Positions 42,843 through 43,598 of a DNA stretch of 43,598 bases are shown piece after piece. The notes under the pieces were generated by a model that did no database searches, was not told the DNA's origin, and saw only the letters and a program-made list of their open reading frames with translations. Every line of letters starts with the position of its first letter. Within the stretch, counting starts at the first letter, position 1. Source of the DNA: Acidobacteriota bacterium (GTDB lineage: Bacteria > Acidobacteriota > Holophagae > Acanthopleuribacterales > Acanthopleuribacteraceae); assembly GCA_030066195.1 (NCBI GenBank), contig JASJCB010000073.1:1-43598 (forward strand). The letters are read 5' to 3'. The position numbers and the translations under genes were made by a program.

Positions 42843-43598
42843 GCGGTATGGCCCGTTTAGGGTTATTGCGCCCTTTGCGGAAGTACTCCATCCTAACCCA
42901 ATCTGCCGGCAAAACAAAGCCTTCCCGGTGATTTCCGTCACATCGGTTGTTGACCGGGATCGGACGTCCTGCCCGCCCGCCGTGCCCGAGCATCGGTCGT
43001 TCCATGTCCCATAACTCCGTTGGTCGGCCCGGGCCGAAATTGTTTTCGCTTTCAAATCATCCCCCGCGGGGTTGTATTCCCGATATTCAAGACACGGATA
43101 GAAGCGCAGGGGTTGCTCGGCGGGCCCAAAGATTTTGACCCACGAAAAAAAATCCTCCAAATATCGCCTCCTAGGCTCCCATAGTTGGATCCGCTGCCCC
43201 GCAACTCTTATATGAACACCGAAAGCAAGCACAAGGGCCTTACAAAACAATGCCGCAAGGCGAAGCCTTTCCCGCCCACTCTTCAAAGGCCTGCTTTGTG
43301 CTTAGTCGGCTTTGTCTTTCCAAATAAACCAACGTTTTCCAGGATTCACACTTCGCGTTTCGAACTCCAGGCTTTTCCAAAGTAAGCTCTTTCTTCGCAT
43401 CATCATGCTGGTAATGTGCATGCTATGAGCGATTCCCAAAATCTCGTCTCGTTTGCTAAAGTCCGAATACTCGTCCGGTCGAAGGGTTTTTGGAAACGAC
43501 CCACCTTGAATTTTGTTGATCGTACACCCTCATTGAGTGGGCTTATACCCGGTGCCGTGCCTGCTCGTCATTGATTGGCAAAGTAAGAACCGGAACCA
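42843..43598. other. Upstream region of the ECF/CHAT operon to the window edge
   Basis: About 750 bases without a convincing gene. It contains the 18-bp box at 42925-42942 and a CCCCGCGGGG palindrome near 43065. A rightward frame starting ATGAGCGATTCCCAAAAT at about 43423 is open for about 50 codons but lacks a ribosome site and a recognisable product. Nothing identifiable reads off the right edge. Confidence 0.4.
42925..42942 (-). promoter_or_regulatory. Shared 18-bp box upstream of the ECF sigma gene
   Basis: The minus strand reads TGTGACGGAAATCACCGG, 83-100 bases before the ATG at 42842. Fifteen of 18 bases match the box before the PKD gene (38259-38276). A candidate autoregulatory ECF promoter or operator element. 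Confidence 0.4.

Noticed and set aside
42843..43286. 148-residue N-terminal extension of the ECF sigma factor
   Set aside because: Composition is not protein-like, no ribosome site, and the normal ECF length is reached from the ATG at 42842.

Overview
The window looks like a chromosomal piece of an Acidobacteriota genome, possibly of the Holophagae/Acanthopleuribacter kind. The phylum call rests on two secreted von Willebrand-A proteins of the type described in Acidobacteria, a sigma factor of the TIGR02999 kind beside a Ser/Thr kinase, and many large secreted or lipid-anchored repeat proteins. The genus-level guess is inference. Most genes are G+C rich, but the 16.1-24.2 kb block is visibly richer in A+T (60 bases at 17341-17400 count 26 G+C; 60 bases at 9661-9720 count 42).

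Layout. 1-2605 (-): a membrane-anchored protein of carboxypeptidase-regulatory-like repeats, cut by the left edge. 3039-6202 (-): a three-receiver sigma-54 activator and, downstream of it, a 49-codon gene that has its own sigma-54-type promoter, five copies of an enhancer-like TGAGACA box and a strong terminator. 6863-14789 (-): housekeeping and accessory genes (a TRAP transporter dctQM pair, a VWFA protein, adenylosuccinate lyase purB, a second VWA protein). 14790-16123: a gene-poor stretch holding a decayed 42-bp tandem array and other relics. 16124-24147 (-): a probable operon in the order ECF sigma factor, kinase-TPR sensor, small membrane protein, substrate-like protein 1, papain-fold (C1) peptidase, DUF4831-like lipoprotein, substrate-like protein 2. 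24847-29754 (+): three consecutive exported caspase-like (C14) peptidases. 29832-42842 (-): ECF sigma, anti-sigma-like membrane protein, exported TPR-CHAT peptidase, 57-codon peptide gene, PKD protein, 2043-residue PPC/LRR/PKD protein, and a beta-barrel outer-membrane protein.

The most interesting part is the right 28 kb. Two sigma-controlled gene sets and one protease trio put five cysteine-peptidase genes (C1, three caspase-like, one CHAT) side by side. The C1 peptidase lies between two 212-residue paralogues that look like RiPP/NHLP-type precursors: two short leader-like helical modules and a C-terminal tail starting with a W-E-P-P-x-P motif. My working hypothesis is a kinase/ECF-regulated cytoplasmic protease-precursor system next to an exported caspase/CHAT system with giant cell-surface repeat proteins. 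The gene order, catalytic residues and paralogy are seen in the sequence; that the pieces work together is inference.
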